Positions 18,301 to 24,503 of a stretch of DNA of 39,285 nt are shown piece after piece. Numbering within the stretch: position 1 is the stretch's first letter; every line of letters starts with the position of its first letter. The position numbers were made by a program, and so were the translations under genes. The stretch lies in assembly GCA_030765845.1 (NCBI GenBank), contig JAVCDJ010000124.1, positions 1-39,285 on the forward strand, in the 5' to 3' direction. The DNA is from Candidatus Stygibacter australis. Its GTDB lineage: Bacteria > Cloacimonadota > Cloacimonadia > Cloacimonadales > TCS61. The notes under the pieces were generated by a model that did no database searches, was not told the DNA's origin, and saw nothing but the letters and a program-made list of their open reading frames with translations.

Positions 18301-18359
18301 TCGCTGCATATCCAGTTCAACAAATCCCCGAAAACGACTGGTTTCATCACCATACTCAT
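15333..18359 (-). CDS. ygfK: YgfK-type multi-domain flavin/iron-sulfur oxidoreductase
   Basis: A 1,008-residue protein, close to E. coli YgfK (1,032). Residues about 1-400 form a dihydroorotate/dihydropyrimidine dehydrogenase-like barrel ('STMHGCPPEDQ', 'FGVKLSNTLPV', 'ISYCGGAEFENIKDIAASGI'). Near 440 comes 'CAGAGCQKGCPIEQDIPEYI', the glutamate-synthase small-subunit-type Fe-S entry. Near 540 is the FAD site 'IIGAGPAGLSAALYLRRQG', then an NADPH-type site 'VVTGGGNSAMDSARAAIRRG' and 'YIAGDARRGPSSVVQSMADG'. The C-terminal Cys clusters are near 870 (CLKCDYLCNKCVEVCP) and 912 (CNECGNCETFCP). The name 'putative selenate reductase' used for this family is historical. The layout resembles dihydropyrimidine dehydrogenase and suits reduction or oxidation of a ring intermediate in purine breakdown. 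Its ATG overlaps the ssnA stop by one base (TGATG). Confidence 0.92.
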   Translation of the reverse strand: MSMVMKPVVFGDLLNWICSEYEKQRSIFGINDASFFRNRGKNHFSSGGHDYETILGPAAGPHTQCAQNIISAYLTGSRFFELKTVQILDELDIEKPCIEAEYEGYNTEWSTELSVEEAYQEYVKAWVIMHFLRDFLELSEQDEGFIFNMSVGYDLKGIKSPKIDKFINNLVDAGNESYFNQCVRELRDFVSKRLDMEKWSDKIINIPSQISNSITLSTMHGCPPEDQEAICRYLLGEKKLHTFLKLNPTLLGYEYVHETMQKLGFNLELKPDTFAHDLQYGAAKEIVSALMAYAEKQDRMFGVKLSNTLPVKNLKQVLPGNEMYMSGKALFPLTINLAHKLHLDFGQKLNISYCGGAEFENIKDIAASGIRPVTMATNLLKPGGYKRIAQLCEILNDSSLPEQIDQQVLSELADRAVNKDYGYGKFNVSVKNNNKLPIYDCAGAGCQKGCPIEQDIPEYIRLVAEEKYAEALQVIHLRNALPHITGYICEQPCQTKCVRVDYEYPLSIREIKKEAAAEGYYEYLESLTASEINGASVAIIGAGPAGLSAALYLRRQGMQVKIYEKESSAGGLVRQVIPGFRLPEEVIDKDLEMLIRCGVEIIYNSKVGVDELLSAGNKYVILAIGAGKSRNLKLKGDNDKVFHALEFLRKNKRNEFPMKEIQNIVVTGGGNSAMDSARAAIRRGGVKNVSLVYRRTEAEMPADKEEFENALKDGVEFRELLQPVAYKNGELICQPMKLGEIDNSGRRQAIPAAEPVVLIPADLVISAIGEIVDQDYLKANHIDAKNECVTNLKNVYIAGDARRGPSSVVQSMADGIEAAEQILKKEKIEYKTDQVEKSYLEIESEIYKLHKEKGKIKPVADDIKLETERCLKCDYLCNKCVEVCPNRANVAIRVNSTRLLDHFQIIHLDKLCNECGNCETFCPYQGKPYKDKFNLFSSAEDFAESNNNGVYFSGDNQGLVRYFEVEGEFIDEDGFMVKDKTGKEVFISPETVEVIKSINEKYGYLIKL

Positions 18360-19666
18360 CAGTTTTTCTCCTTCAATTCTATAAATCTTTCAAATAATCC
18401 CTTCGATATTTCTCCACTACGCTCCTTCAAATCTGCGTAGGGATCCAAAGTAACCTGATAATTATCCAGCAGTATATTGTCACCTTTTATCACATATTGA
18501 GCTCGGGATTCTGTGATCCCAAAAATAAAATGACCCAGAAAACTATCACTGTCAAACGGTGTAGCAGGAATATAATCAAAGATTGCCAGGTCTGCTGCAT
18601 CATCTTCCATAATCCCCAGATCATAACCATATGCCTGCTTCAATGCATAAGAATTCTTTAGAAGACCATTCATCTCAGAATAACCTTCATCAGCACTACC
18701 ATTTTGATATTTGCAGAAAATATAGGAATTTTTATATGATTTCATAATATTTGAACTCATCCCGTCTGTACCCACTGTCACTCTGATCTCCCTGACAGTA
18801 AGATCATGGATATTTGCCACATTCAGACCGTTATTCTGATTTGAATCCACTGCCTGAACTATCCATATATCTTCGTCATGCAATTTCTTCCAATCAGTTT
18901 TAGTCAGATTACTGCAATGTACCAGCAGTGAATTCTTTCTCAGTAATCCGTGTTTTTTTAATCGCTCAATTATAAATAGATTATATTTATCCATTGTTTC
19001 TCTCATATCAAGAATATCCTCAGATACATGTATATGGATTGGTAGATCATCTGAACTTTCAGCAATTTTTTGCAAGCTTTCATCGCTGAGTGTAAAAGAA
19101 GCATGCATCCCCAGCATTCCCTGCACAGAACTGTCCTTATGTTTTCGGGTAAATTCCAGATTCTCTCTTAACGATTCCTCAAAAACCTCCTTGCCATTCC
19201 GGTCGCTCATCTCAAATGCCAGCACACCTTGAATACCATAAGATTCAAAAACTTCTGCCATCAGATCCAATGATCCACTGATATAGGAAGCAGATATATG
19301 ATGATCAAATATCGTAGTTACACCCTGCTTCAGGCAGTCTTCCATTGTAAGTACTGTGGAAAGCTGTACACTTTCCTTATCAAGTGCTCTATCCAATGTC
19401 CACCACAAATTCTTAAGATTTCCCAGAAAATCACCAAATGGCACTTTGCAGGGTATGCCTTTGGATAGTGTAGAATATATGTGATGATGAGCATTTACTA
19501 ATCCTGGCATGATTATCTTACCCTCACAATCAATTTCCCTGTCCACATTATCATTTCCTGCTGTATATTTCACTTTGCCATCAATCACATATAGATCCTG
19601 CTTCTTAACTTCATATCCCACTTCGTCGGGATAGATCACATAACCACCCTTAATCAGATAATTCAT
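18359..19666 (-). CDS. ssnA: SsnA-type aminohydrolase
   Basis: A 435-residue amidohydrolase-superfamily protein (E. coli SsnA has 442) of the guanine deaminase/chlorohydrolase branch. Metal ligands: H60 and H62 in 'GLVNAHHHIYSTLSKG', a His in 'LPIHIHVSED', a His in 'LLVHCSNL' and an Asp in 'VTVGTDGMSSN'. The C-terminal 'DDAADLAIFDYIP' strand matches the small beta domain typical of these enzymes. It is a named member of the E. coli purine/urate cluster and is expected to deaminate or open a purine-derived ring. It overlaps hyuA by 17 nt and ygfK by 1 nt. Intact. Confidence 0.9.
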   Translation of the reverse strand: MNYLIKGGYVIYPDEVGYEVKKQDLYVIDGKVKYTAGNDNVDREIDCEGKIIMPGLVNAHHHIYSTLSKGIPCKVPFGDFLGNLKNLWWTLDRALDKESVQLSTVLTMEDCLKQGVTTIFDHHISASYISGSLDLMAEVFESYGIQGVLAFEMSDRNGKEVFEESLRENLEFTRKHKDSSVQGMLGMHASFTLSDESLQKIAESSDDLPIHIHVSEDILDMRETMDKYNLFIIERLKKHGLLRKNSLLVHCSNLTKTDWKKLHDEDIWIVQAVDSNQNNGLNVANIHDLTVREIRVTVGTDGMSSNIMKSYKNSYIFCKYQNGSADEGYSEMNGLLKNSYALKQAYGYDLGIMEDDAADLAIFDYIPATPFDSDSFLGHFIFGITESRAQYVIKGDNILLDNYQVTLDPYADLKERSGEISKGLFERFIELKEKN

Positions 19667-21005
19667 TTTTTTCTCCTTGCACTCTCACCATTTTACCACT
19701 CCCAGCTTCTGCTGTTATTCCTTTATCAAATTCAAATATTATCTCTCCACGCCTGATTGTTTTCACCACTTTTCCTTTGAAAACCTTTCCCTCAAAGGGT
19801 GTCATCCTGCCTTTAGACAAAAAATCTGCTCCGTGTACTACGTACTCCTTATCGGCATCTATCAAAACAAGATCTGCGTCATATCCCTCAGCTATTCTGC
19901 CCTTGATATTCGCTATTCCATACCGCTTAGCAGGATTTTCACAAATTATCTCCAGCAACCTTTTTAAACCTATTCGACCTTTCATATAACCTTCAGAAAA
20001 CAGATAAGGCAATAGCAGACCACTACCGGCTATTCCTCCATAATCATTCCAGATTGATCCCGTAGTCTTATCCTCTATTCTACTGGCTGCATGATCTGAA
20101 GTCACAAAACTGATCGTGCCATCTGCTACCAGATCCCACAAATTCTCTTGCTCATCCTGCTTGATTACCGGTGCCAATTTCAATACGCTTCCCTGCTTTC
20201 GAAAATCGTCCAGATTAAAGGCCAGATATTGCGGACAGGTTTCCACACTAACCCCATATTTTACTGCTACCTTTGCCGCTTCCCCTGTGCTGATATGCAC
20301 AATCTGCAGATCACCCCCTGTCTCCTCAGCCAGTTTTGCTGCCTGACTTACGGCAATTATCTCTGCTTCTTCCGGACGACTTTTGTAATAATTATCCACA
20401 CCTGAACCCAGCTTGCGCTGCACTTTCTCTGCTGTCAGTATATATGCCTCATCCTCTGCATGAAGCAGTATCGGAAGACCCAGCTCCCTGCTCATTAATA
20501 ATATTTCCCGCAATTCAGTATATGTCACACTGCCAAAGGTGTCCATACCCGATTTCAGATAGCACTTAAATCCTGCCACATAGGGAGCAAGCTCTCTCAT
20601 CCTCGTTCTGAAATCTCCCAGATCATTACCATTTACTCCCCCATAAAACATATAATCTACCACTGACTGCTGTTTAACCACTTCCAGCTTAATCTTCAGG
20701 TTTGCCAGACTTGTAACTGGAGGCAAACTCGTGCAGGGCATATCAAAAACAGTGGTTATTCCTCCACTTGCAGCAAAACTGCTTCCATGATAAAAATCCT
20801 CACGCAGTTCAAAGCCCGGGGTGTTAAAATGCACATGAGCATCTATTCCACCGGGAAGGACATAAAGCCCTTCAGCATCGATTATATCATCATCTGCCGG
20901 AATTGTATCCGTAAGCTCTTTGATTTTACCATCTTCTACGATGATGGATATTTTTTTTAATTCGTCCTCGCCTTTTAAAGCGACTAATCCATTCCTGATT
21001 ACCAT
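19650..21005 (-). CDS. hyuA: HyuA-type hydantoinase/allantoinase-like cyclic amidohydrolase
   Basis: A 451-residue binuclear metal amidohydrolase (E. coli YgeZ/HyuA has 461). Ligands are complete: H57 and H59 (GGIDAHVHF), carboxylated lysine K147 (AGFKCYL), H182 (LLHAED), H237 (IVHIST) and D304 (TSDHA). 'DAHVHFNTPGFELREDF' is closer to allantoinase ('DxHVHFNEPG') than to dihydropyrimidinase. The reaction is hydrolytic opening of a five- or six-membered cyclic amide (allantoin, hydantoin or related). It is the first gene of the thirteen-gene minus-strand operon. AGAAGGG lies 8 nt before the ATG at 21005 (minus-strand sense). The divergent region upstream holds the presumed promoter and a repeat hairpin. 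Confidence 0.9.
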   Translation of the reverse strand: MVIRNGLVALKGEDELKKISIIVEDGKIKELTDTIPADDDIIDAEGLYVLPGGIDAHVHFNTPGFELREDFYHGSSFAASGGITTVFDMPCTSLPPVTSLANLKIKLEVVKQQSVVDYMFYGGVNGNDLGDFRTRMRELAPYVAGFKCYLKSGMDTFGSVTYTELREILLMSRELGLPILLHAEDEAYILTAEKVQRKLGSGVDNYYKSRPEEAEIIAVSQAAKLAEETGGDLQIVHISTGEAAKVAVKYGVSVETCPQYLAFNLDDFRKQGSVLKLAPVIKQDEQENLWDLVADGTISFVTSDHAASRIEDKTTGSIWNDYGGIAGSGLLLPYLFSEGYMKGRIGLKRLLEIICENPAKRYGIANIKGRIAEGYDADLVLIDADKEYVVHGADFLSKGRMTPFEGKVFKGKVVKTIRRGEIIFEFDKGITAEAGSGKMVRVQGEKNELSD

Positions 21006-21045
21006 ATTTACAACCCTTCTATAATTTGCACTTAGCTGCTTTTAA

Positions 21046-21102
21046 TGTCAAACTTTTTCGCTTATACTGATATAAATTATTTTCTTTAGTAAAAATATTA
21101 TA
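21046..21102 (-). promoter_or_regulatory. Candidate promoter elements for the purine operon
   Basis: On the minus strand a perfect TATAAT lies at 21097-21102, about 95 nt before the hyuA start, but no good -35 box sits 17 nt upstream of it. A perfect TTGACA lies at 21046-21051, but its nearest TATAG is 22 nt away. Either could be part of a real promoter; neither is convincing alone. Sigma-factor preferences of this lineage are unknown to me. Confidence 0.25.
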
Positions 21103-21176
21103 TATTCATTTTACCAATTCCATCTTTATCCGCTTTCAAAATTTATCTCTACAGGCCTGATGGAAATCTTCCTCCA

Positions 21177-21228
21177 GAACAACAAAGCACATACTGACAT
21201 TTTAATGTGAGTACGTGCTTTGTTGTTC
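21177..21228. repeat. Inverted-repeat element, copy 2 (GAACAACAAAGCAC family)
   Basis: GAACAACAAAGCAC (21177-21190) pairs perfectly with GTGCTTTGTTGTTC (21215-21228). The loop itself folds (ACTgACAT-TTTA-ATGTgAGT), giving a nearly continuous long hairpin. Copy 1 is at 1404-1457. The two share the left arm, 'ATA(c/g)TGAC(a/g)TTT' in the loop and the flank 'gttcctc'. It could be a small transposable hairpin, a REP-like element or a terminator. Confidence 0.7.
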
Positions 21229-21355
21229 CTCTACAGGGGTGTTATATATCCAATAGAAGGGCGAGAGAGTAGAGTTGAATATCGATTCTCAGCTATTTTG
21301 TTTGTCAATAATTAGCAGATTTGCTTTAATGGTTTTGAATAAATCGGGAGTAAAA

Positions 21356-22336
21356 ATGAATATCTTTATTTATGGGGAATATACTGACTGGCAAAAAAAG
21401 TTTCTTTATGAAGGTCTGGATGATTCTATCAATATTCAATGGGGCACCACTCTGCCGGAAAAGCCTGATTATCAAATACTCATCTGGGGCAGACCGGAAG
21501 AAGAATTTATTTCTCAGGCTCCTGACCTGGAATATTTGATTGTTCCCTATGCGGGGATTTCAGCTCAAACTGCTGAAGTCGTCAGGAAATATCCTCATCT
21601 TAAATTGCATAATCTGCATCATAATGCCCTGCCTACTGCTGAAATGGCATTTACCCTGCTGCTTACCGCTGCAAAAAGTATTATCCCGGCACATAATAAA
21701 TTGCAGAAAGGTGACTGGACACCACGTTATGAAGGACTGGCAAACCGCTTGATCGCAGGCAGAAATGTTCTGATTATGGGGTATGGCTCAGTAGGCAGAC
21801 ATCTGGCGGAAATGTGCAGGGGGATGAAAACAAATATCTCTGCCACACGTCATTCGTGTCAGAAAATGTATCAGGAAAATGGCGTGGAAATCCATCCAGC
21901 ATCTGACCTGGAAATCCTCTTACCAAAAACTGATATACTTTTAGTGACTCTTCCTTTGACTACTCACACAGAAAATATCCTTGATCGTGAGAAACTGGAA
22001 TTATTACCTGAATCTGCTTTGCTGGTAAATATTGGCAGGGGAAAATTGATAGAAGAACAAGCTCTTTATGACCTGCTGAAATCCGGCAAAATTGCTGCTG
22101 CCGGGCTGGATGTGTGGTATAATTATCCCCACTCATCAGCAGATAGACAGCATACATATCCCGGGAACCTGCCGTTTCATGAACTGGAAAATGTGGTGCT
22201 TAGTCCACATCGGGGTGGTGCTTTTGCAAATTACGATACAGAACTTCTGCGGGTTCAGCATCTGGCTGACATGCTCAATGAATATTATAAAACCGGCAAA
22301 ATGCCTAATCAGGTTGATATAAATCGAGGTTATTAA
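21356..22336 (+). CDS. D-isomer-specific 2-hydroxyacid dehydrogenase
   Basis: A 326-residue NAD-dependent dehydrogenase of the D-lactate/glycerate/phosphoglycerate family. The dinucleotide site is 'VLIMGYGSVGRHLAEM' (GxGxxG). The catalytic Arg is in 'LLVNIGRGKLIEEQAL', an acidic position in 'AAGLDVWYNYP' and the catalytic His in 'VLSPHRGG'. I start it at ATG 21356 (MNIFIYGEYTD), because GGGAG lies 5 nt upstream; a longer frame from 21275 adds 27 residues unlike the family. It is transcribed away from the purine operon. It could reduce pyruvate, hydroxypyruvate or glyoxylate; a link to pyruvate made by purine breakdown is speculation. Confidence 0.85.
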   Translation: MNIFIYGEYTDWQKKFLYEGLDDSINIQWGTTLPEKPDYQILIWGRPEEEFISQAPDLEYLIVPYAGISAQTAEVVRKYPHLKLHNLHHNALPTAEMAFTLLLTAAKSIIPAHNKLQKGDWTPRYEGLANRLIAGRNVLIMGYGSVGRHLAEMCRGMKTNISATRHSCQKMYQENGVEIHPASDLEILLPKTDILLVTLPLTTHTENILDREKLELLPESALLVNIGRGKLIEEQALYDLLKSGKIAAAGLDVWYNYPHSSADRQHTYPGNLPFHELENVVLSPHRGGAFANYDTELLRVQHLADMLNEYYKTGKMPNQVDINRGY

Positions 22337-22340
22337 TATA

Positions 22341-22505
22341 ACCTAACCTGAGCGATTCTCATTTTCTCATATCACTAATCTTTTTGGCATCTTGAAGTTG
22401 CGAAAGGTTTTGAAATACCATTAAGGTATTCCTGCAATTTTTCGCAACTCAATCTGCTCAAAGATATTAGCAATCTGAAACAAAACAGAATCGCTCAGAT
22501 TAGGT
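22341..22505. repeat. 165-nt nested palindromic element
   Basis: Outer arms ACCTAACCTGAGCGATTCT (22341-22359) and AGAATCGCTCAGATTAGGT (22487-22505) are inverted repeats with one mismatch. Inside lie GTTGCGAAA/TTTCGCAAC (22397-22405 and 22440-22448) and AATACC/GGTATT (22414-22419 and 22425-22430). The layers are nested and in register, so the whole segment can fold into one long hairpin. It begins 4 nt after a stop codon and ends 17 nt before the next start. It looks like a miniature inverted-repeat element or an intergenic folding RNA. No transposase is present. Confidence 0.7.
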
Positions 22506-22522
22506 ATAATTTAGAGGAAATT

Positions 22523-22840
22523 ATGAGCTCTTATGAAAAGATCTATCAGGTTGTGAGAAAAATACCCCCTGGAAAGGTGGCAACCTATGGGCAGATAGCT
22601 GAACTGGCTGGATTGCCGAGACAGGCAAGGCTGGTTGGTTATGCCCTTCACAATACCCCTTCCGGTTCGGATATCCCCTGGCATCGCGTGCTCAATGCCA
22701 AAGGTGAGATCAGTCAATATGGTGATGATCAATGGACGGAATATCACCGTTCCCTGCTGGAATCAGAAGGTGTGGTTTTTAATAAAAATGGCAAAATATC
22801 TCTTAAAGCCTTCCGCTGGCTGCCAGGAGAAAATCATTGA
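22523..22840 (+). CDS. atl: Alkyltransferase-like protein (ATL), catalytically dead MGMT homologue
   Basis: A 105-residue protein matching the DNA-binding domain of O6-alkylguanine-DNA methyltransferase: 'PPGKVATYGQIAELAGLPRQARLVGYALHN' with the helix-turn-helix and arginine finger, and 'IPWHRVLNAKG'. The active-site Cys of PCHR is replaced by W53 (PWHR), the signature of ATL proteins. These flag bulky O6-alkylguanine lesions for nucleotide excision repair rather than repairing them directly. AGAGGAAA precedes the ATG. The next gene begins 50 nt later, so they may be co-transcribed. The palindromic element upstream separates it from the dehydrogenase. Confidence 0.9.
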   Translation: MSSYEKIYQVVRKIPPGKVATYGQIAELAGLPRQARLVGYALHNTPSGSDIPWHRVLNAKGEISQYGDDQWTEYHRSLLESEGVVFNKNGKISLKAFRWLPGENH

Positions 22841-22890
22841 CGGATGATTGCTGATAATAAGTTTAAGAAAAAATCAAAAAGAGAGAAATT

Positions 22891-24282
22891 ATGGCAAAGA
22901 TTACCTTTCATGGCGCTACCGGTACAGTAACCGGCTCCCGATTCCAGTTAGAAATTGATGATAAAAATATCATGGTAGATTGTGGCATGTTCCAGGGTAG
23001 AAGAGAAAACCGTAGAAAGAACTGGGATCCTTTTGCAGTGCCTCCGGCAAGTTTTGATCATATATTTATCACTCATTCTCATATAGATCACTGTGGCTAT
23101 CTGCCCCGCTTTGTGAAAGAGGGATTCCATGGCAGGATAATCTCATCTCAAGCCACGGCAGATCTTTGTGAAGTGGTGCTGCGCGATAGTGCACATCTTC
23201 AGGAAGAAGACGCCAAATGGGCAAATAAAAAGGGATTCAGTAAGCATTCTCCAGCAGAACCGCTTTATAATGGCGAAGATGCTGAAAAAACTATTCCTCT
23301 CTTTAAACCTATATTTTATGGTGATATTTATCAGTTATCAGAAAATACCCGGGTTAGATTTCATGATTCAGGGCACATTCTGGGAGCTTCTCTAATCGAT
23401 TTTAAGACTACAAAAAATGATGCTTCCCGCAAAATTCTCTTTTCTGGTGATCTGGGACGCCCGGAAATTCCGGTGCTTAATGATCCAGACCAGGTTTATA
23501 ACGTAGATTATCTGATCCTGGAATCTACTTATGGAGATCGCACTCACTCTGATGTGGATGCTGCTGCTGACCTGGAAAGGGTGATCAATGAAAGCCATCA
23601 GCGTGGTGGAGTACTGGTGATCCCGGCATTCTCTGTGGGGCGTACCCAGACATTACTTTATCTCATCCGCGAGCTGGAAGAAGATGGAAAAATCCCCAAA
23701 ATGCCGGTTTACGTGGACTCACCGATGGCAATTGAAGCTTTACAGATCTTTAATAATCATATCCAGGATTTTGATCTTTTTGCCCGGATGCAGAAAATGC
23801 AGGGTAAAGATATTTTCCGCACCGCTGATCTGCATATCTGCCGCTCTAAAGAAGAATCCATGAGCATAAATAAAGTGAGATCAAATGCTATTATCATTTC
23901 TGCCAGTGGTATGGTTTCTGGTGGTCGCATTTTGCATCATCTGGCAAGAACTCTGCCTGATGCCAAAAACACTGTGCTCCTGATCGGCTACCAGGCTGAA
24001 GGTACTCGTGGCAGAACCCTGCAGGAAAAAAAGGAAACAGTTACTATACACGGCAAACATGTGCCCATTACGGCAAAAGTGGAAATGATAGATGGCTTCT
24101 CAGGACATGCAGATTATTTTGAAATGCTCGCCTGGCTGATGGCTTTTAATAAAGCACCTAAAAAAGTATTCATAGTTCACGGTAACCCAGAAGCATCCGC
24201 AGCCATGGCAGACCACATCCGAGAAACCTATAACTGGGAAGTAGTAATCCCCCAATTAGGTGATAGTTTCCAGCTGGATTAA
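22891..24282 (+). CDS. Beta-CASP metallo-beta-lactamase-fold ribonuclease
   Basis: A 463-residue protein of the CPSF73/YSH1-like family. Visible motifs: H62, H64, D66 and H67 in 'THSHIDHCGY' (motif 2), 'DSGHILGAS' (motif 3), 'LFSGDLGRPE' (motif 4), then the beta-CASP insert with 'LESTYGDRTH' (motif A), 'DGFSGHADYFEML' (motif B) and 'FIVHGNPEASAAMADHI' (motif C). The RNA-metabolising beta-CASP part is complete, so an endo- or exoribonuclease role in the cytoplasm is likely. No KH domain is seen. AGAGAG precedes the ATG at 22891. It sits behind the ATL gene; there is no clear functional link. Confidence 0.9.
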   Translation: MAKITFHGATGTVTGSRFQLEIDDKNIMVDCGMFQGRRENRRKNWDPFAVPPASFDHIFITHSHIDHCGYLPRFVKEGFHGRIISSQATADLCEVVLRDSAHLQEEDAKWANKKGFSKHSPAEPLYNGEDAEKTIPLFKPIFYGDIYQLSENTRVRFHDSGHILGASLIDFKTTKNDASRKILFSGDLGRPEIPVLNDPDQVYNVDYLILESTYGDRTHSDVDAAADLERVINESHQRGGVLVIPAFSVGRTQTLLYLIRELEEDGKIPKMPVYVDSPMAIEALQIFNNHIQDFDLFARMQKMQGKDIFRTADLHICRSKEESMSINKVRSNAIIISASGMVSGGRILHHLARTLPDAKNTVLLIGYQAEGTRGRTLQEKKETVTIHGKHVPITAKVEMIDGFSGHADYFEMLAWLMAFNKAPKKVFIVHGNPEASAAMADHIRETYNWEVVIPQLGDSFQLD

Positions 24283-24304
24283 GTACTTAGAATAAATATA
24301 AACT

Positions 24305-24420
24305 ACCTTGCGGATGGTCTTGCACCTCCGCAATGGTGGTGACCAGACCCGACAACTTATTTATACCTTAATTATCTTAAAGTCAACCATTGCGGAGGTT
24401 TAGCAACCATTCGCAAGGTT
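24305..24420. repeat. 116-nt imperfect palindromic intergenic element
   Basis: The left arm (24305-24337, ACCTTGCGGATGGT...CCTCCGCAATGGT) pairs with the right arm (24386-24420, ACCATTGCGGAGGT...CAACCATTCGCAAGGT), with a few mismatches and small bulges. The 48-nt centre is AT-rich and includes GTGACCAGACCCG. It starts about 20 nt after the nuclease stop codon and ends 26 nt before the tetR promoter. Its sequence differs from the 22341-22505 element, so this is a second palindrome type. Confidence 0.7.
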
Positions 24421-24446
24421 TTAGCTGGGCCTCAAATTAAAAAAAC

Positions 24447-24475
24447 TTGACATTAGTTAGCGTTCACTAACTATT
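24447..24475 (+). promoter_or_regulatory. tetR promoter with overlapping operator
   Basis: A perfect -35 TTGACA (24447-24452) is followed by the dyad TAGTTAGCGTTCACTAACTA (24454-24473), arms TAGTTAG(C/T)G. The dyad fills the spacer and runs into the weak -10 (about 24469-24475, AACTATT). Bound repressor would cover the promoter. A sister site with the same core lies at 25105-25123 ahead of the Fe-S gene. The shared core, read on one strand, is GTTAGTGAA-N3-TAACTA. Confidence 0.75.
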
Positions 24476-24503
24476 GGCACGCATTAAGAAACAGGAGGTT
24501 CAG

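Larger units (their letters stand above)
21006..21355. other. Divergent intergenic region between purine operon and 2-hydroxyacid dehydrogenase
   Basis: About 350 nt with no gene. The left 110 nt is very AT-rich and should hold the promoter of the minus-strand operon. The middle holds the hairpin repeat at 21177-21228, preceded by a small GGAA-ATC-TTCC dyad near 21162. The right part leads to the plus-strand dehydrogenase with GGGAG before its ATG. No transcription-factor site could be identified with confidence. Confidence 0.6.

Noticed and set aside
15333-18359. Literal reading of the family name 'selenate reductase'.
   Set aside because: The domain layout (DHOD-like barrel, GltD-like FAD/NAD module, ferredoxin clusters) and the neighbours point to purine breakdown; nothing in the window concerns selenate.
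19650-21005. Dihydroorotase or dihydropyrimidinase of pyrimidine metabolism.
   Set aside because: The DAHVHFNTPG start is more allantoinase-like, and the gene is embedded with ssnA, ygfK, ygeY and ygeW; no pyrimidine gene is nearby.
22341-24420. A composite transposon bounded by the two palindromic elements.
   Set aside because: The two palindromes are unrelated in sequence and enclose ordinary genes without a transposase.
24475-24490. TTGGCACGCATTAAGAA near the tetR start, resembling a sigma-54 -24 box.
   Set aside because: There is no TTGC at -12 spacing, and a perfect TTGACA with overlapping operator lies just upstream.
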